Assembly (NCBI GenBank): GCA_037046615.1
Contig: JBAOHD010000012.1
Coordinates: forward strand, 115,366-179,365
Length of the DNA: 64,000 nt
Origin: Phosphoribacter sp037046615
GTDB taxonomy: Bacteria; Actinomycetota; Actinomycetes; Actinomycetales; Dermatophilaceae
Direction of reading: 5' to 3'
Below, in pieces: positions 1-13,500 of the stretch (position 1 is the first letter of the stretch; each line of letters opens with the position of its first letter). A program made the translations under genes and the position numbers. The notes beneath the pieces are model-generated. The model ran no database searches, was not told where the DNA came from, and worked only from the letters and a program-made list of their open reading frames with translations.

Positions 1-3000
1 CGGTTCCTACGGAAGTACCGGTTGAACTGATGTCAGTGAATGTGGCTCCGCTTGAGCCCACGACCATAAGTCCGGGCACGGTGGCCAACGCGTTCAGCTG
101 CGAATTGGTGCCGGAACAGATCGTGGCCGGGGTGGCGGTCACACTGGCGATGACCGGTTGTGCGTTACCGGTGACCGATACGGTAGCCGGGAGACTTGGG
201 CAACCGGCCGCAGAGGTCGCAACGAAGGTGTAGGTGCCGTTACCAGCCGCGGTCAGTGACGCGATCGTTGGGTTCTGCTGGGTGCTGCTGAAGCTGTTCG
301 GACCGCTCCAGCTGAAGGTGGTACCGATGTCCGTCGTGCCGGTCAACGACAACGCGCTGCCGATGCACACTGGCGTTACCGCGCTGGCAGCTGCTGTGGG
401 CGTCGGGTTCAAGCTCACCGTGACCGTGTTGCTCGTGGCCGTCTGGCTGGCGAGGTCCGTAATGGTGACCGTGTAGGTATCCCGGTGCCGTGGCCGTATA
501 GTTCGCCGTCGTGGCTACGGTGTTGGTGCCATCGCTCCAATCATAGGTATAGGACGGGCAGCCACCCGTGATCGTGCTGGTCAGCACCACCGAACCTCCC
601 GTGCAGATGTTCGTGGGGCCACCGGCCGCAATGCTCACACTAGGAGGAGTGGGTGCGTTCACGCTGACCGTAACTGAACCCGTGGTGGAACAGCCATTGC
701 TGGCCGAAACGCTTACCGTGTAGGTCTCCGTGGTCGACATGAACGAAGCCAAGGGGTTCGCGATGGTCGGATCGTCCAAGTAGGTCGAAGGTGACCAGGA
801 ATAACCGGTGAGCGTGGCAGGCGTGAAGGAGATTGACTTGGCCATCGGTCAAGCTCGCTGTATTGAGGCTGTATTGAGCTGCGCTGGTACTGCTGAACTG
901 AACGCCAACGGTGGCGTTGGCGGCCGCATCATAGGTCACGTTGCCCCAAAGCACGTCAGGGTACACGAAGTAGACCGCTCCGGACACCAGGTCCAGTTGG
1001 ATCTGGAAGGTGATGTTGTTGGTGCCGGCAGTGACGGCATTGTGCGCCACGTTGTTCCATTGAACGATGAACGTGTGTACCCACGGTCTCGGTCAGGATG
1101 GACGCTCCACCTTGGATGTCCAGGTCATCCCACCAGGGGGCCAGGAAGACGTTGCCGGCAGTGATCCCGGTCGTCGGAATGGCCAGGTTGCCGAGGGCCA
1201 CTTCACCGGCGGTAGCGCCAAAGACAAGTGCACCGTTCATGCCTACGCGTGCATCATTGTAGGTCACGCCATCGAAGGTGAAGCCAGGCAGGGTGATGTT
1301 GTGCTCGGTATCGTCACCCACTACACCAACGGAAGTGCCGGTGGTGCTGATGTCGATGAATAGCCGCTCCTCCCGAACCGATCAGGTAAGGCGTCACACT
1401 GGCCACAACGTTCAACTGCGAGGAACCGCCGGAGCACAAGGTGGTCGGTGCAGCCGTCACACTGCTGATCGTGGGTCCGGGGTTCACGGACACTACGGCG
1501 ACCGCTGGAGCGGAAGGGCAACCGTTGTTGGTGGTCACCAAGGTGTACGATCCGGCACCGGCCAAGGGCAAAGCGGCAATGGTCGGATCCTGCTGCGTGC
1601 TGGTGAAGCCACCAGGGCCCGTCCAACTGTAGGTGGAACCACCCAAATTGTCCGTACCGGTCAAGTTCAAGGCATCGCCAACGCACAACGGGCTGTTGCT
1701 GCCCGCGGTGGCCACAGGTGTCGGGATCAACGTGATGGTGATCGGGTTACTGGTACCCACTTGGCTCTGGGAATCGGTCACGGTCAGCGTGTACGTTCCA
1801 GCAGCAGTGGCTGTGTAGTTCGCCGTCGTGGCGACCGTGTTCACACCATCGCTCCAGGCGTAGGTCAGCGGCGCGCAACCATCGATCACCGCGCTGTTCA
1901 ACACAACGGAACCTCCGTCGCAGAAGGTGGTCGGTCCGGCAGCAGCGATGGTCACGGTAGGTGCTGCGGGCGATCCGATCGTAACGGTCACGGTGCCGTC
2001 CGTCGTGCAGCCATTGTCGCTTGTCACTGTAACGGTGTAGACCGTGGTAGCGCTCACCGCGGTGGCCAAGGGGTTCGCGATGGTCGCGTCATCCAGGAAA
2101 GTGGTCGGGGTCCAGGCATAGGACGTGATCGTGCCTTGGTTGGTGTTCGTGTAGCCTGGATTGAAGGTGCCGATGGTCTGGGGGGTCGAAACCGAGGAAC
2201 CGACCCAATCGGCAGCTGTATTACTATCAAGCGCTGCCGTGCGTACAGGCCCCGCTGGACCACCGGAGGCACTAGGTACACCCGCGCCGCTCCAATCCGA
2301 TGCCGTAACGCCGCTTGCGGCATTGAAAACGTTCGTATTGATCGAAACGGCGTCGATCACCGTCGAACCTGCATCTTTCAATACAACCCCGAAAGCTCCA
2401 CCCGTCGAGTACTGGTTGGAGGCTCCTTGCGTGTTGAAGAACAGGTTGGCCGGTACGTCCGTGCCAGTGCCCATGTGGATCACGAGCACACCGTTCGGTG
2501 GGATCACCGTTCCGCTCGGGAAGGTGAGGCTATGCAGCGGGGTGGCGGCATTGTTCTGGTAATCCTGAACGATCCAACCGCTGATATCGGCTGGAACGAT
2601 GCTCGTATTGTTCAGTTCGATCAAGTCATCACCTACGCCTACCGTGGCCGGGTAGGGCGAGGTCGCTCCAACACCTGCTGCGGAACAGCGTGACCTCTGT
2701 GATGCGAACGAAAGGAAGAGCGGCGACCGCCGTAACGTTCAGCTGCGAATTGCCACCCGCGCAGATGGTGGATGGCGTGGCGGTCACGCTGGCCACGGTC
2801 GGTGAAGGATTGACCACCACCGTTACGCTCGAAGGTGCGGATGAACAACCCGCAGCGGATGCGGTGAAGGTGTAGGTGCCTGCCGTGGCGTTGGTCACGT
2901 TCGGAATGCTGGGGGACTGCGCGGAGCTCGTGTAGCCACCGGGTCCGGTCCAGCTGAACGCCGGTGCCGAATGTCGGTGGTGCCGGTCAGGTTCAAGCGC

Positions 3001-6000
3001 TGTGGCCGACGCAGACGGGGCTGTTGCTGCTGGCCGTGGCGGTCGGTGCAGGGTTGACCGTAACGCTGATCGCGTTGCTGGTCGCAACTTGGTTGTCCGC
3101 ATCCGTGACCGTTACGGTGTATGAACCGCTGGTCGTGGCACTGTATGTGGCAGCCGTACCCACGGTGTTCACACCATCGCTCCATGCATATGTGAAGGGT
3201 TGGCAACCATCCACTACGGTGCTTGTCAACAGCACCGAGCCACCACCACAGAAGGTCGTGGCGCCTCCCGCGGCTATGGTCACGGAGGGAGGAAGGCCTA
3301 CGCCCACGGTTACAGTGACATTGGCGGTCGTTGTGCAGCCATTGTCACTCGAAACAACAACTGAATAGGGTGTGGTAGCGGTCACATTCGACGCCAAGGG
3401 GTTGGCGATGGTGGGATCGTTCAAGAGTGCGGAGGGGGTCCAGGCATAACCCGACACCAGGCCACTGTTCGGATTGGTGTAGCCGGGGTTGAAGGTGCCG
3501 ATGGTCTGAGGGGTCGAAACCGAGGAACCGATCCAGTCCGCAGCTGTATTGCTATCCAGCGTTGCCGTGCGGACAGGCCCAGCAGGACCACCGGACGCGC
3601 TTGTTACACCAGCGCCGCTCCAATCCGATGCCGTAACGCCGCTCGCGGCATTGAATACGTTCGTATTGATGGAAATGGCGTCGATCACCGTCGAACCTGC
3701 ATCCTTCAGTACAACACCGAAAGCCTCACCCGTCGAGTACTGGTTGGAGGTTCCTTGCGTGTTGAAGAACAGGTTGGCCGGTACATCCGTGCCGGTGCCG
3801 ATGTGGATCACGAGCACACCGTTCGCTGGGATCACCGTTCCGCTGGGGAAGGTGAAGCTATGCAGCGGGGTCGCAGCATTGTTCTCATAATCCTGAATCA
3901 ATCCAACCGCTGATGTTGGCCGGAACGCCGCTCGTGTTGTTAAGCTCGATCAGGTCGTCACCGAGGCCAACGGTCGCTGGGTAAGGTGAGGTCGCACCAA
4001 CACCTGTGCGGAACAGCGTGACTTCTGTGAATCCGCACATAGGGCACGACGGCAACCGCATCAACGTTCAGCTGCGAGTTGCCACCCGAGCAGATGGTGC
4101 TCGGTGTGGCCGTGATGCTGTTGACGAGCGGGCCGACGTTCACCGTAACGCTTGTGGTCGCGATCGTGGAGGAACAGCCGGCAGCGGTCACGGTCAGGCT
4201 GTACGTACCCCCTTCCTGAGCGGTGATGGCAGCGATGGTGGGGTTCTGTAGACCGCTTGTGAAGCCGTTCGGACCCGTCCAGCTGAAGTTCGTGCCAATG
4301 TCCGTGGTGCCCGTGAGGTTCAGGGCATCGCCCACGCAAAGCGGACCGTTGCTGCTCGCCGAGGCGGTCGGAATGGGGTTCACTGCCAGGGTGAATTCCG
4401 GGGAAACGTTCGTCAAGCCACTGAACGAGCACAGGGTGGTCACCGTGTAGAAGGTGGTCTGCGTCAACGCTCCCGTGCTCTGTGAAGGGTTCGTACCCAG
4501 GTTCGTATACGGACCGCCGGATACGGTGGAGAAGGCCCACTGGTAGATGAAGCCCACATCAGTGCTTCCGTTGTCGAAGTTCAAGGTGGTGCCGGTGTTG
4601 CCTGTGCACAGCACGGCCGTTCCGGTGATGGAGCCTGCAGCTGGCGTACCTGTGCAAAGTGCCAGTGGTGTAAAGGTGCCTTCGTCAGCACCCAGGTCTG
4701 GTGTGGAGGCGTTGCGGGTATCGCCATCGTAGTCCGTTGTTACACCAGCAATTGGAACGCCCGTGCCTTCCACCTGCGTGGCGATGCTCGGGTCGATGTG
4801 CAGGAATTGGGCGCTGCTGCCTACGATGCTCAAGAAGGGCGGGTTCTCTGTGGATGAGTTGGTTTCACGAGGGGCAACGCGCGTCTTGAACGCTGAAACC
4901 GTCTGGTCATCGTTCGTTCCGTCGCGGAAGATCAGGTTGTTCGTCCCGGGCGCACCTGCGTAGAACAGGTTGTTGTTCGAGGCAGCCGTATAGTTGGCCA
5001 GGCCCACTGCCTGAACGCCAGTAGGCCACAGCATACCCTGTACCACCTGCCGGTGTCGAATTGTTCACCAGGATGTTGTTCCGCAGGGTGAGTGCACCCG
5101 ATGTTGCCGTGGCGGAGTTCGTTGCATACAGCGCAGCCGTGCTGAAGGTCGCTCCGGTGGAAGAGGCATCCAAATGCACCGTATTGTAGTGAAAGTTGAA
5201 GTTGGCCGTGGTCGACGTACCTACGATGTTGATGCCTCGAACACTTGGCGCTGTTGTGGATACAGCGTTCGGAGCACGCAGATCGCCGATCAGGTTGTCT
5301 GAACACGTTCGCGGTTCCCGAGGTCATGGTGCTCGTAAGGAGGAAGCCGGATACGGTCGGGGCAGCGTTCGAGCTCTGAATGTCGTAGATCTTATTGTTG
5401 CTTGCCGTCGGCGAACTTGCGGCCAGGTTGATCCCCGCTATAGTGGTGCCACCGGTGGACAGGTTGTGAATGAGGTTCCCGGACGCATTGCTGTGTACCA
5501 GCTACCGAGTTTGCGTACAGCCCATACACGATACCCGTACCGTTGTGCAGGAGGGTGTGCACCGTGTTGTTATTGTAGGTCTCGTTCACCGGCGAGGTGA
5601 TCTCGTAGATCCCATAGAGCGCACTAGTGCCTGAGGTCTTCAGGCATTGAAGGTTGCTCACGGTATTGTTACTGATATTGATCGTCCCGGTCGAGGCCTG
5701 AATGCCATACATGGTACTGGTCGCACCGGTACCGTCAATGCTCATGTTAGACACGGTGTTCCCCGTCACGTTCACATTCAATCCAGTGACGCTGCTACTG
5801 ACGAAGATGCCGATGGTGGTACCGCCAGTGGTGCCCGTACGCGTAACGTTGCTCACCGTGTTGTTCTGCACATTCGCGGTATAAGCCGTGGTGCTTCCCG
5901 TGAGGTAGATGGGGTAGAGCGCTCCGGTACCTGTCAGGGATGCGGAGCTATAGTTGATGCCATTGATCGCATTGCCCTGGATGTTGACCGTGGCCGGGTA

Positions 6001-7194
6001 GGCCGCGTTGTGGTAGATGCCGTAGCAGACACCTGTCGTAGCGGTCAGGTAATCACCGCTCAGTACGTTGTTGTTGATGTTGATCGCATTGCCGGCCGCT
6101 GTCGTACCGAAGGCGTTCTCGATCCACGTCAACTGTGCGGTCGCTCCCGCCCCCGTGCATCGTGATCGTGTTGTTGTTGCAGTTCACGCTCGCGCTGGTA
6201 CTTGAGCTGTTCAGGAAGATGCCGCGCAGGGTGGTGGTATGGTTCACTCCGGCGCCGTCGTTGTTGTTGATCGTGTTGTAGGACACGTTCAAGCCCCATT
6301 GATGGTTGCCGAAAACACCTGTAGCAGGGTTCGTGGCGGCTCCTCCACCGAAGTTCAGGATGGAGTTACCGGTGCTCGCACCAGCACCACCGATGTCGTT
6401 GTTCAGGTCACCGAGGAAGGTGACGGGGTTCGGCGTGGGGCCTACACCGGCAGTGGCCGCGAAGCCCAGGAAGACGATGCCCGCGTTGCAGTTCTGGATG
6501 GTGTTGCTGTACAGCTTGTTGTTCGAATTCGAACCGCTTGCCGCAGTGGGCGTCACGGCACCGGTGGCCGTGTACAAGCCGTTCAGCACCGCGATGCCCG
6601 TGGAACCATTGTGGCCCGGAGCTGTCCACGTCGTGTTCTGTAGCCGGTTCAATGTGATGATGCAGTTCCGGATCGTATTGTCCTGGCAGCCATTGGTAGC
6701 CGAAGCCTTGAACAGACCGTAGCCGAACTCCATCACCGTGGTGGTGGTGGTGTTGGCCGCAGCTTCTTCCAGATCGATGCCGTCAATGGTCACATGGTCC
6801 GAACCGGCCAGTACCCAGAAACCGTCGGCGGTCACCGCGGGTGTTGCTACCGTACCCGTGTAGGAAGTGAGCTTCGGGTTGGCCCCAGCACCGCTTTTCT
6901 GGAACACGATCGGATCGGCCAGGGTTCCCGTGGCCGTCATGGTGATCTTACCGGCCAGCGTTTCCGTGTGACCCGCGGCCACATTGAAGGTGACCCCACC
7001 TGCGCCAACGCCTTGACCGTTCAGGTCAGCGACGGCCAATGCGACCGTGGCATAATCACCGGGATGATCTTCGTTCCGGTCAATTGGGCTTGAGCCGTAC
7101 CGAAAAGAACGAAGGATGTGAAAGCCAAAGCCAGGTTCCGCAGGCGCGAAGTGCGCTGGACCGAGCCTTCAGAAATGGGGTAACGACCGTTCAT
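1..7194 (-). CDS. Giant secreted beta-helix and Ig-like repeat protein, 3' end outside window
   Basis: Begins at ATG 7194 with a signal peptide ending FGTAQA and runs off the left edge, so about 2,400 codons are present and the C-terminal sorting domain is not visible. After the signal peptide comes a right-handed beta-helix region (about 7,000-5,050) rich in NNT, GNT and NTI turns, closing near PDLGADEG. Then follow Ig/PKD-like modules of the type SSNGPLCVGDALNLTGT, two lamin-tail-like modules (about 3,100-4,000 and 1,800-2,640), and a nidogen-like segment (GVTYNDARVGMNGALVFG) near 950-1,370. The frame shifts near 7060, 6150, 5490, 5300, 5040, 4010, 3900, 2990, 2640, 1370, 1060, 845 and 480, which I read as sequencing error. 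Expected role: a surface or secreted adhesin exported through T9SS. That is inferred from the architecture and from the neighbouring gene, because the sorting tail is out of view. Confidence 0.8.
1365..4025 (-). repeat. Tandem duplication of a ~1.33-kb lamin-tail plus Ig-like module
   Basis: Two long copies lie head to tail with an offset of 1,328 bases. Landmarks are the shared sequence around 2171 and 3499 (encoding SSVSTPQTIGTFNPGYTN) and around 2681 and 4009. The copies differ at scattered positions, so this looks like diverged gene-internal duplication. The same period of roughly 1.32 kb continues further left, where a nidogen-like module starts at about 1,370 and again at about 50. Confidence 0.8.
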
Positions 7195-7523
7195 GGGGTG
7201 GGGATTGAGTCGGTAGTAATGATCCTAAATGGGGAGCAGGAGCGCGAAGTTCGCTTATGCAGTAGTGTTTCATGAGGGTTGAAGGGGCGAGGCGATCCGG
7301 TTGAGTCACGAACCCGATGGACCGCCCCCAAAGCATCTGAATGCAATGTCCTGTGATACAGGTACTTATTGGAGTCTCGAAGCAGTCGCTTCAAAACATG
7401 ATCGTTGATAACTTGTCGTCATTCGACTACGAAACGTTTCAAGGAATAGTGATAAGTGCACAGGCAACCATTTGGCTCATCGATCGTACCTGAGCACTTC
7501 TTTTTCAATGTTCTCCTGAACGC
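7195..7523. other. Gene-free spacer upstream of the beta-helix protein
   Basis: No convincing coding sequence here; the short open frames have no recognisable product. It lies between the start of one minus-strand gene (7194) and the terminator of the next, so it should hold the promoter for the beta-helix protein. I see no clear Bacteroidota -33/-7 promoter pair. Confidence 0.5.
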
Positions 7524-7554
7524 AAAAAGCCCCCGGCCAGTGGCCGGGGGCTTT
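7524..7554 (-). terminator. Rho-independent terminator of the giant T9SS protein gene
   Basis: Perfect 14-base inverted repeat (7526-7539 with 7541-7554, core GCCCCCGGCC) followed on the minus strand by a run of five T. It lies 29 bases past the stop of the gene ending at 7583. Confidence 0.9.
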
Positions 7555-7582
7555 CGCATGCGTTGTTGATCGGAACGTTCTC

Positions 7583-10500
7583 TTAGAGCACGGTGAGGCG
7601 CTTGAGGGAAGTACGATCGTTGATGGTGATGTTGACCATGTACACCCCGGCAGCGAGACCGCCATCGAGGTTGAGCACGGTGTTGAACAGGCTGCCGCTG
7701 TTGGCATACTGCTGTGCCACCACCTTCTTACCGAAGGCATCGTAGATGTCCACGGTGATGCGCTGATCGGCATCGGCGATGCCGTCCACACGCAGGTTCA
7801 CGATGCCATCACGTACGGGGTTCGGCCAGAGCTCGATGTTCTCCGCGGTGACCGCCGCAGCGTCCATGCGACCTGCACCTTGTCCCGGACCGGCCGCGAT
7901 GGTGAGGTTGCAGGTAGTGCCGCAGAAGCCACGCCATACACCACCCGCTTGGGTCTCCACCGTTACCTGGTAGGTGTTACCGGCCAACAAGGGGTTGGTG
8001 GTCCATGCCAGGGGGCAGATGTAGGTAGCGGTGTAGATGTCGCGGATGTAACCACCAGCGCCTACGAAACGGAAGTGATAAGCGAACTGCTGATCACCAG
8101 CGTCCGCAAAGCTGCCGTTGCCGTTGGCATCGTAGGGGTAAGCTCCCACCACCGGTGTTGCCCAGATCTTGGAACTGCCGCCCCATGTGCGGGTGGCGCC
8201 GCAAGAGAAGGTTGCACCGGCTGTGCTCACGAGGCCTGTGCAGAACTGGGTGTTGGAGTTGTTCCAACCCAGTTCACAGCCTTCGCCCCAACGATCGTCG
8301 TTGAAGCCGGCGACACCTTGGTCGGCGCGGTTGCGCACGAAGTAGGTGACACCCAGCTGCGGCTGTTGGGCCTGCATGCTCACGTAGGTCACGTAGTTCA
8401 CACTGGCGCTCACCCGACGCTGGTAACCAGCATCAGGATTGCTGAACTCCCACTGGTAGGCCGTAGCACCTGCAACAGTGGTGCTGCGGATCTTGGCCTG
8501 CAGGCCCAGGTTGAACACACCGCACACGTTGTAGGGCGAAGCGGTCCAGGGGCGCGCAGGTCCGATGGGCAGGTTGATCTCATGACCCACCGAGTAGGCA
8601 GAGGTCAGCGGCGGGGTGGCCGGGCTCTGGGTGGTGAACTGGCCGTTGTCGCGCATGATCACGCGGTTCAACTTGTCCAGCAACTGCCATGAACCGGTAC
8701 CCTGCGAGCAGCAGATGCCATCACCGAAGCTGTCGAACAGGAAGAAGAACCACTTGGTGTTGCCGCCGGTAACGGGCAGGCAGATGGTGGTGGTGCTCTG
8801 GTTGTTCGGGATCAAGTAGGGTCCGCCACTGGCCACGGGGATGTTGCCGGGCTCGTAGATGATCCAGGTGGTCTGTCCGGGGTTGTTGTCGGTGGTCACC
8901 CGCACGTTCACGGTCTGTCCGTTGGCCTGGTAGGCGCTGCTGGACAGGTCGTTGGATGGGATGTCATCGGCCACACCGTTGGGCAGGTCCGTGTTCACGT
9001 TCAGCACATGGCTTCCGGTAGAGGTCACCAAGGGGAGCGTCAGTTGCACGCTGTCACCGAAGGCGAGCGCAGGGCCGCTCCAGTTGTACACGTACTCCGT
9101 AGCGGCATCCTCCTTCACGGTGATCTGCGCGCTGGTCAGGGTGGCTTCACCCAGGTTCTTCAGCCTCACCACAGGTTGGAACTGGGTGTCGCAGATGGAG
9201 CCTGAGGGCGAAAGCACCGCACTGATGCTGGCGTCGTTGATACCTGGCTTCTGCACGCGGAGCGTGAAGGTGCCTTGTACGCCCGAACCACCCGTGTTGA
9301 ACACCAGCAAGCGATAATCCGTTGCAGGTGTCACGTTCAGCAGGGTCACACCACTGTTGCCATTGGCCACTTCGGTGCTGGCATCCAGACCGTTGCAGGC
9401 ACCGCTGTGCAGGGCCCACTTCAGGTTGCTGGCCGTACCGGGGGTCAGCGTCATGCGCAACTTGCTGTTCACACCACTGTTGAAGGTGTACCACAGACCT
9501 TGCACGGGATCAGCTCCGGAGTTGCCGGTGGGTCCGTCCACATAAGCGCAGGTGTTGTCACCAGCGATCGGTGCACCGAAGCCGATGTAAGGCAGCGGGT
9601 TCAGGTCCTGTGCGTTGGCGCACATGTCGTTCGAAACACCAGGCGAGCACTGCACATCGCAAAGCACTTGGAACACGTAGGTTCCGGAAACGCCGGTCAC
9701 ACCGCTCACAGCGATGTAGATCGTGTCCCCAGCGTTGGCTTTCACCTTCAGGTCGGCACCAGGTGCACAACCGGGGCTATCGTCGGCACCGCCAACGCAT
9801 ACCAGGCTGTTGCAATGGTCAAGGGCCGAAGGCTTTGAAGGCGTTCACCTGCACATCGATGCTCGGGCTGCACACCGAGAACGTGATGTCCTCGTTGGTC
9901 GAAGCATAGTACACGAACCAGTTCGTTCCGCCGGTCGCAGCAGGGCCGTTGAAGGCACAAGTCGACAATGGCAGCGAGTTCGTGCCGGTGATGTAGCTGT
10001 TCTCGATCGCGAAGCAACTTACAGGCTGGGCCGTGGCGCAGGTGAAGTTGTTGTTCGCTTGGAGAATGTTCACCAGGTAATCGTGCGTCTCACCGTAGCC
10101 ATAGGACAAGCACGCGGTAAGGCTAGCTCCGGAGAGGTTCTCAGCGACAGTGACACGCATACCGGTAAGGCCAGGGGTGGCGCCGAACGGTACGGTGATG
10201 TTGCCGATCACGTTGCGGGGGCCGGTGGCGGTCGCGGTTTCCACGAAGAGCTTCTCCGTGTTGTCATCGAACACACCGTCCTGGTTCAGATCGACCCAGA
10301 TGGCTGTACCGAAACCATAGTAGGGTGCGCCGTCGCACTCATTCTCGGCCACATCGAACGGAACAGGGATGCCTTGCGTGAAGTTCCACAGGGCACCGAG
10401 GTCGCGGTAGTTCGCGTACCGGTTCAGAAGTGAACCAGCACCGGTGGCTGGCACCGTGCAATCTGCCGCACCGCCGCCATGCAGGGTACCGTTGAAGGAT

Positions 10501-13500
10501 ACGCTGTAGATCTTCTTCGTCAGCTGTGTAGGTAGCTGCGCTGCCGCAATAGCAGTAGATGGCCGAGTTCGTGGAGAAGTTCCACGTGGGGCAACCAACG
10601 GCTGTGCCGGAGCTGCCGCTCGGAACCACCTGCCAGGTGTGCGCACCGGAAGAGATGCCTGTATTGTAGGTCGTTCCGGTCTGGGTTCCCACGGAAAGGC
10701 CGTCCACGAATACTTCGTAGCTCGTCGCATACTGCACAGCGGGCCAGCTCAACACGATGCCGTTGATACCTGGGCAGGCCCCGGCATTGTCAGCAGGTGT
10801 AGGGGTGGTCACACAGCTAGGCACAGGGCAAGCAGGTCCAGGGTTCACCGTGATGGAGTACGGACCAGAACCACCGGCCTGTTCCGAGATCGCGATGTAG
10901 TAGGTGCCGGGCTGCAGGTTCGTGTACAGGTGCCTGCGACCTCCGTTGGCGCAGTCGTTCAGAACGCTCGTCGCGGCGATGAACGGCGTGGTATTGAAGG
11001 GGCACGAGGTGAAGAGGTTCGTGAAAGCGATGGTACGCGCAGGATTGCTACCGCACCAGCTCACTTCCAGCGAAGGCACGCAATCCGTCAGCGTGAACGC
11101 CTCCCAGGCCACTTTGGCACCCAAACCTTCGGTGTCAAGAGCGCCGGTGCTGTTGCCGTTGAACGTAATGCTGCCATTGGCGCCCACCGTTTGGATGGTC
11201 ACACCTGTGCACAGGTCGTTCAAAGGCGGAGGAGCGAAGGCGAAAGGTCCGGCCCAAGCGCTTTCTCCGGCAAGGCCACCGCAGTTGGCACGTACATAAT
11301 ACTCGTACGTGTTACCAGGGATCAGGCCCGAGGCCGTGAACGTGGTGCTGGTCAGGCCAGGGTTGGTACCCGAGCCGACAGGAGCACCGGCACCGAAGGC
11401 CTGAACTTGGAGGTCCCATACGGTCTCCGCACAACCCAGCGTCCAGGTCAGGTCGGCTGAGTTCGCAGTTACGTTCGTTACGCCCAGGTTGATCGGTGCA
11501 GGGCAGGGGTCAGCCGCGCTGATCGTCACCAGGTAATCCTCGGTCTCACCGAAGGTGTTCGCCGTGCAAGGTGTCACGTCGATACCGTTGGTGAAATACA
11601 TGCAACGAACACGCAGGCGGTGCGTTCCCAAGGGGGGATTGCACAGCAACACGATCGGGAAGGTGGCTGAAGAACCCAGCACACCCACCTGTCCGCTACC
11701 GGCAACTTGTCCGATGGAATAACCGATCCGCTCGCTTCCAGCGAAGAGGCCATCATCGTTGTAGTCGATCCAGGCAGCGTAGCCTTCTGGCCACTGACCA
11801 GCATACACCGTGCAGCCGTAGCTCGGTACCGGCCTGCAAGGTGGTGGTGTAGGTGTTCGGAGGTGCAGGCGCAGTTGCCGTGTAGTCCGAGTAACCCAAC
11901 CAAACCACTTGGGCAACCGGTACCGCTGTTGTTGTCCAGCGTGTTCAAGGTCACACGGGCGATCACATCACCATCCGTGCAGCCAGATGAGGTCACAGGA
12001 ACACAATAGCAGCTCGTGCCTGGGCTTTGCAATACCTGCAAAGGGTTACTCGTGCCAACAAGAGGGCCGTTGGAGCAAGTCACCACGCACTGATAGTAGG
12101 CCGTAGCCGGCCATCGTTTGCGTGTAAGTGCTACCCGTAGCTCCGCTAATGTTCGTGTAAGGAGCGATGTTGTCAGGCGATGTCTGCCACTGGTAAGTGA
12201 CGCCAAGACCTGGAGTAACATTCTGCAGGCTCAACGTGAAGTTGATGCCAGCGCAGGCAGTTGCCAAGGTGCTCAACGTGTTACCAGGTGCAGGCTGTAC
12301 GCAAGGCACAGCCGCCGTTCCGGAAAGCTGGATCTGCGCCAGCGTACTCGTGGGGAAACCGAAGCTGGCCGCAGGAGGCGCCGTGGGATCCGGGTTGGTA
12401 ACGTCGTCGTAGTACAGCAGGCCGCGGTTCGTGCCACCATTGTAGGAGCGCCAAGCAGCGGTGCAGCTGTAGTTCGGTGTGTTCTCGTCCACAGCAACGA
12501 CAATGTTGCTGCTGCCATCCCAAATAAAGGGCGAGCTCAATGTGATCTCCATCCAGTTGCCGGCAACAGGGGTTACCGTGCCGGAGAAAACCTGCGTAAG
12601 CGAGGCGCTCGGGATCCAATCCGTACCGCTGGCGAAAGAGGACTGGCTGGTGTTACCCATGTAAACCACCCAGTCTTGCCAGTTGGCAGTGACCGCACCA
12701 CCGTTGTCGTAGTAGAAGCGGATCTTGTCGATCAGCGTGTTGGCTGGCGTATTGTACTCGCTCGCTAAGTAGATCTGTTGCGAGTAGTTGTAGCCGTAGC
12801 AGCTGTAGATCGGCATGAAGGTGTTGGTGGCCGTCCCGATACCGATCTGGCCCGGAACACCGGTGGAAAAGTTCACTCCACTGCTCCAGGAGCCGTAGAT
12901 CGGCCCTGCACATACGGAACGGATGTAAGCCGTGTAGGTTGTGCTTGCCGTCAAACCTGAAACGTTCACGGGAACAGTGCTACTGGTACCTGACGTCACC
13001 AAACCAGCCGGACCGCTACCAGCGGCGCCGCTCGTGCGTACTTCCCACTCGTAGCTGTCAATGCCGTTCACCGTCCAGTTCAGGTCGGCTGTGGTCAGCA
13101 ATACGTTGCTGGCAGCTAGGTCAAAGGGTGTCGAACAGGATGGGGTCACTTCCAGTTTGAAATCATCCAAGCCCAAGTACCAAGGGGCGCCCGATGGTTG
13201 AATGATGCGCACACCGAACGTGTACGTGCCAGAGGCACCCGGTATGAAGGTACGTGCGAAGTTGCTGTAACCCGTGGGCACGTTACCGTTGCCAGGTACG
13301 TTGAAGGTGGAACCCAGAAGGGTGGCTCCAACGCTGGTCGGCGTCGAGTTCGTGTAGATCTCGATCTGCCAACCATCATAGCCGTCCGTGCTATAGAAGG
13401 TCGAGAAGTCGTAGGACGTACCACCGGTCAAATCGAAACCTGGGGTCCAAATGAATTCGTTGGCCACCGTGGTCCAAGATGTGCGGAGGTAGTTCGGTGC

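Noticed and set aside
1278..2693. 471-residue plus-strand ORF
   Set aside because: Arg/Gly-rich antisense shadow of the Ig-like repeat gene; no domain, no start context.
7191..7394. 67-residue minus-strand ORF
   Set aside because: No homology-like pattern; it lies in the likely promoter region of the beta-helix protein.
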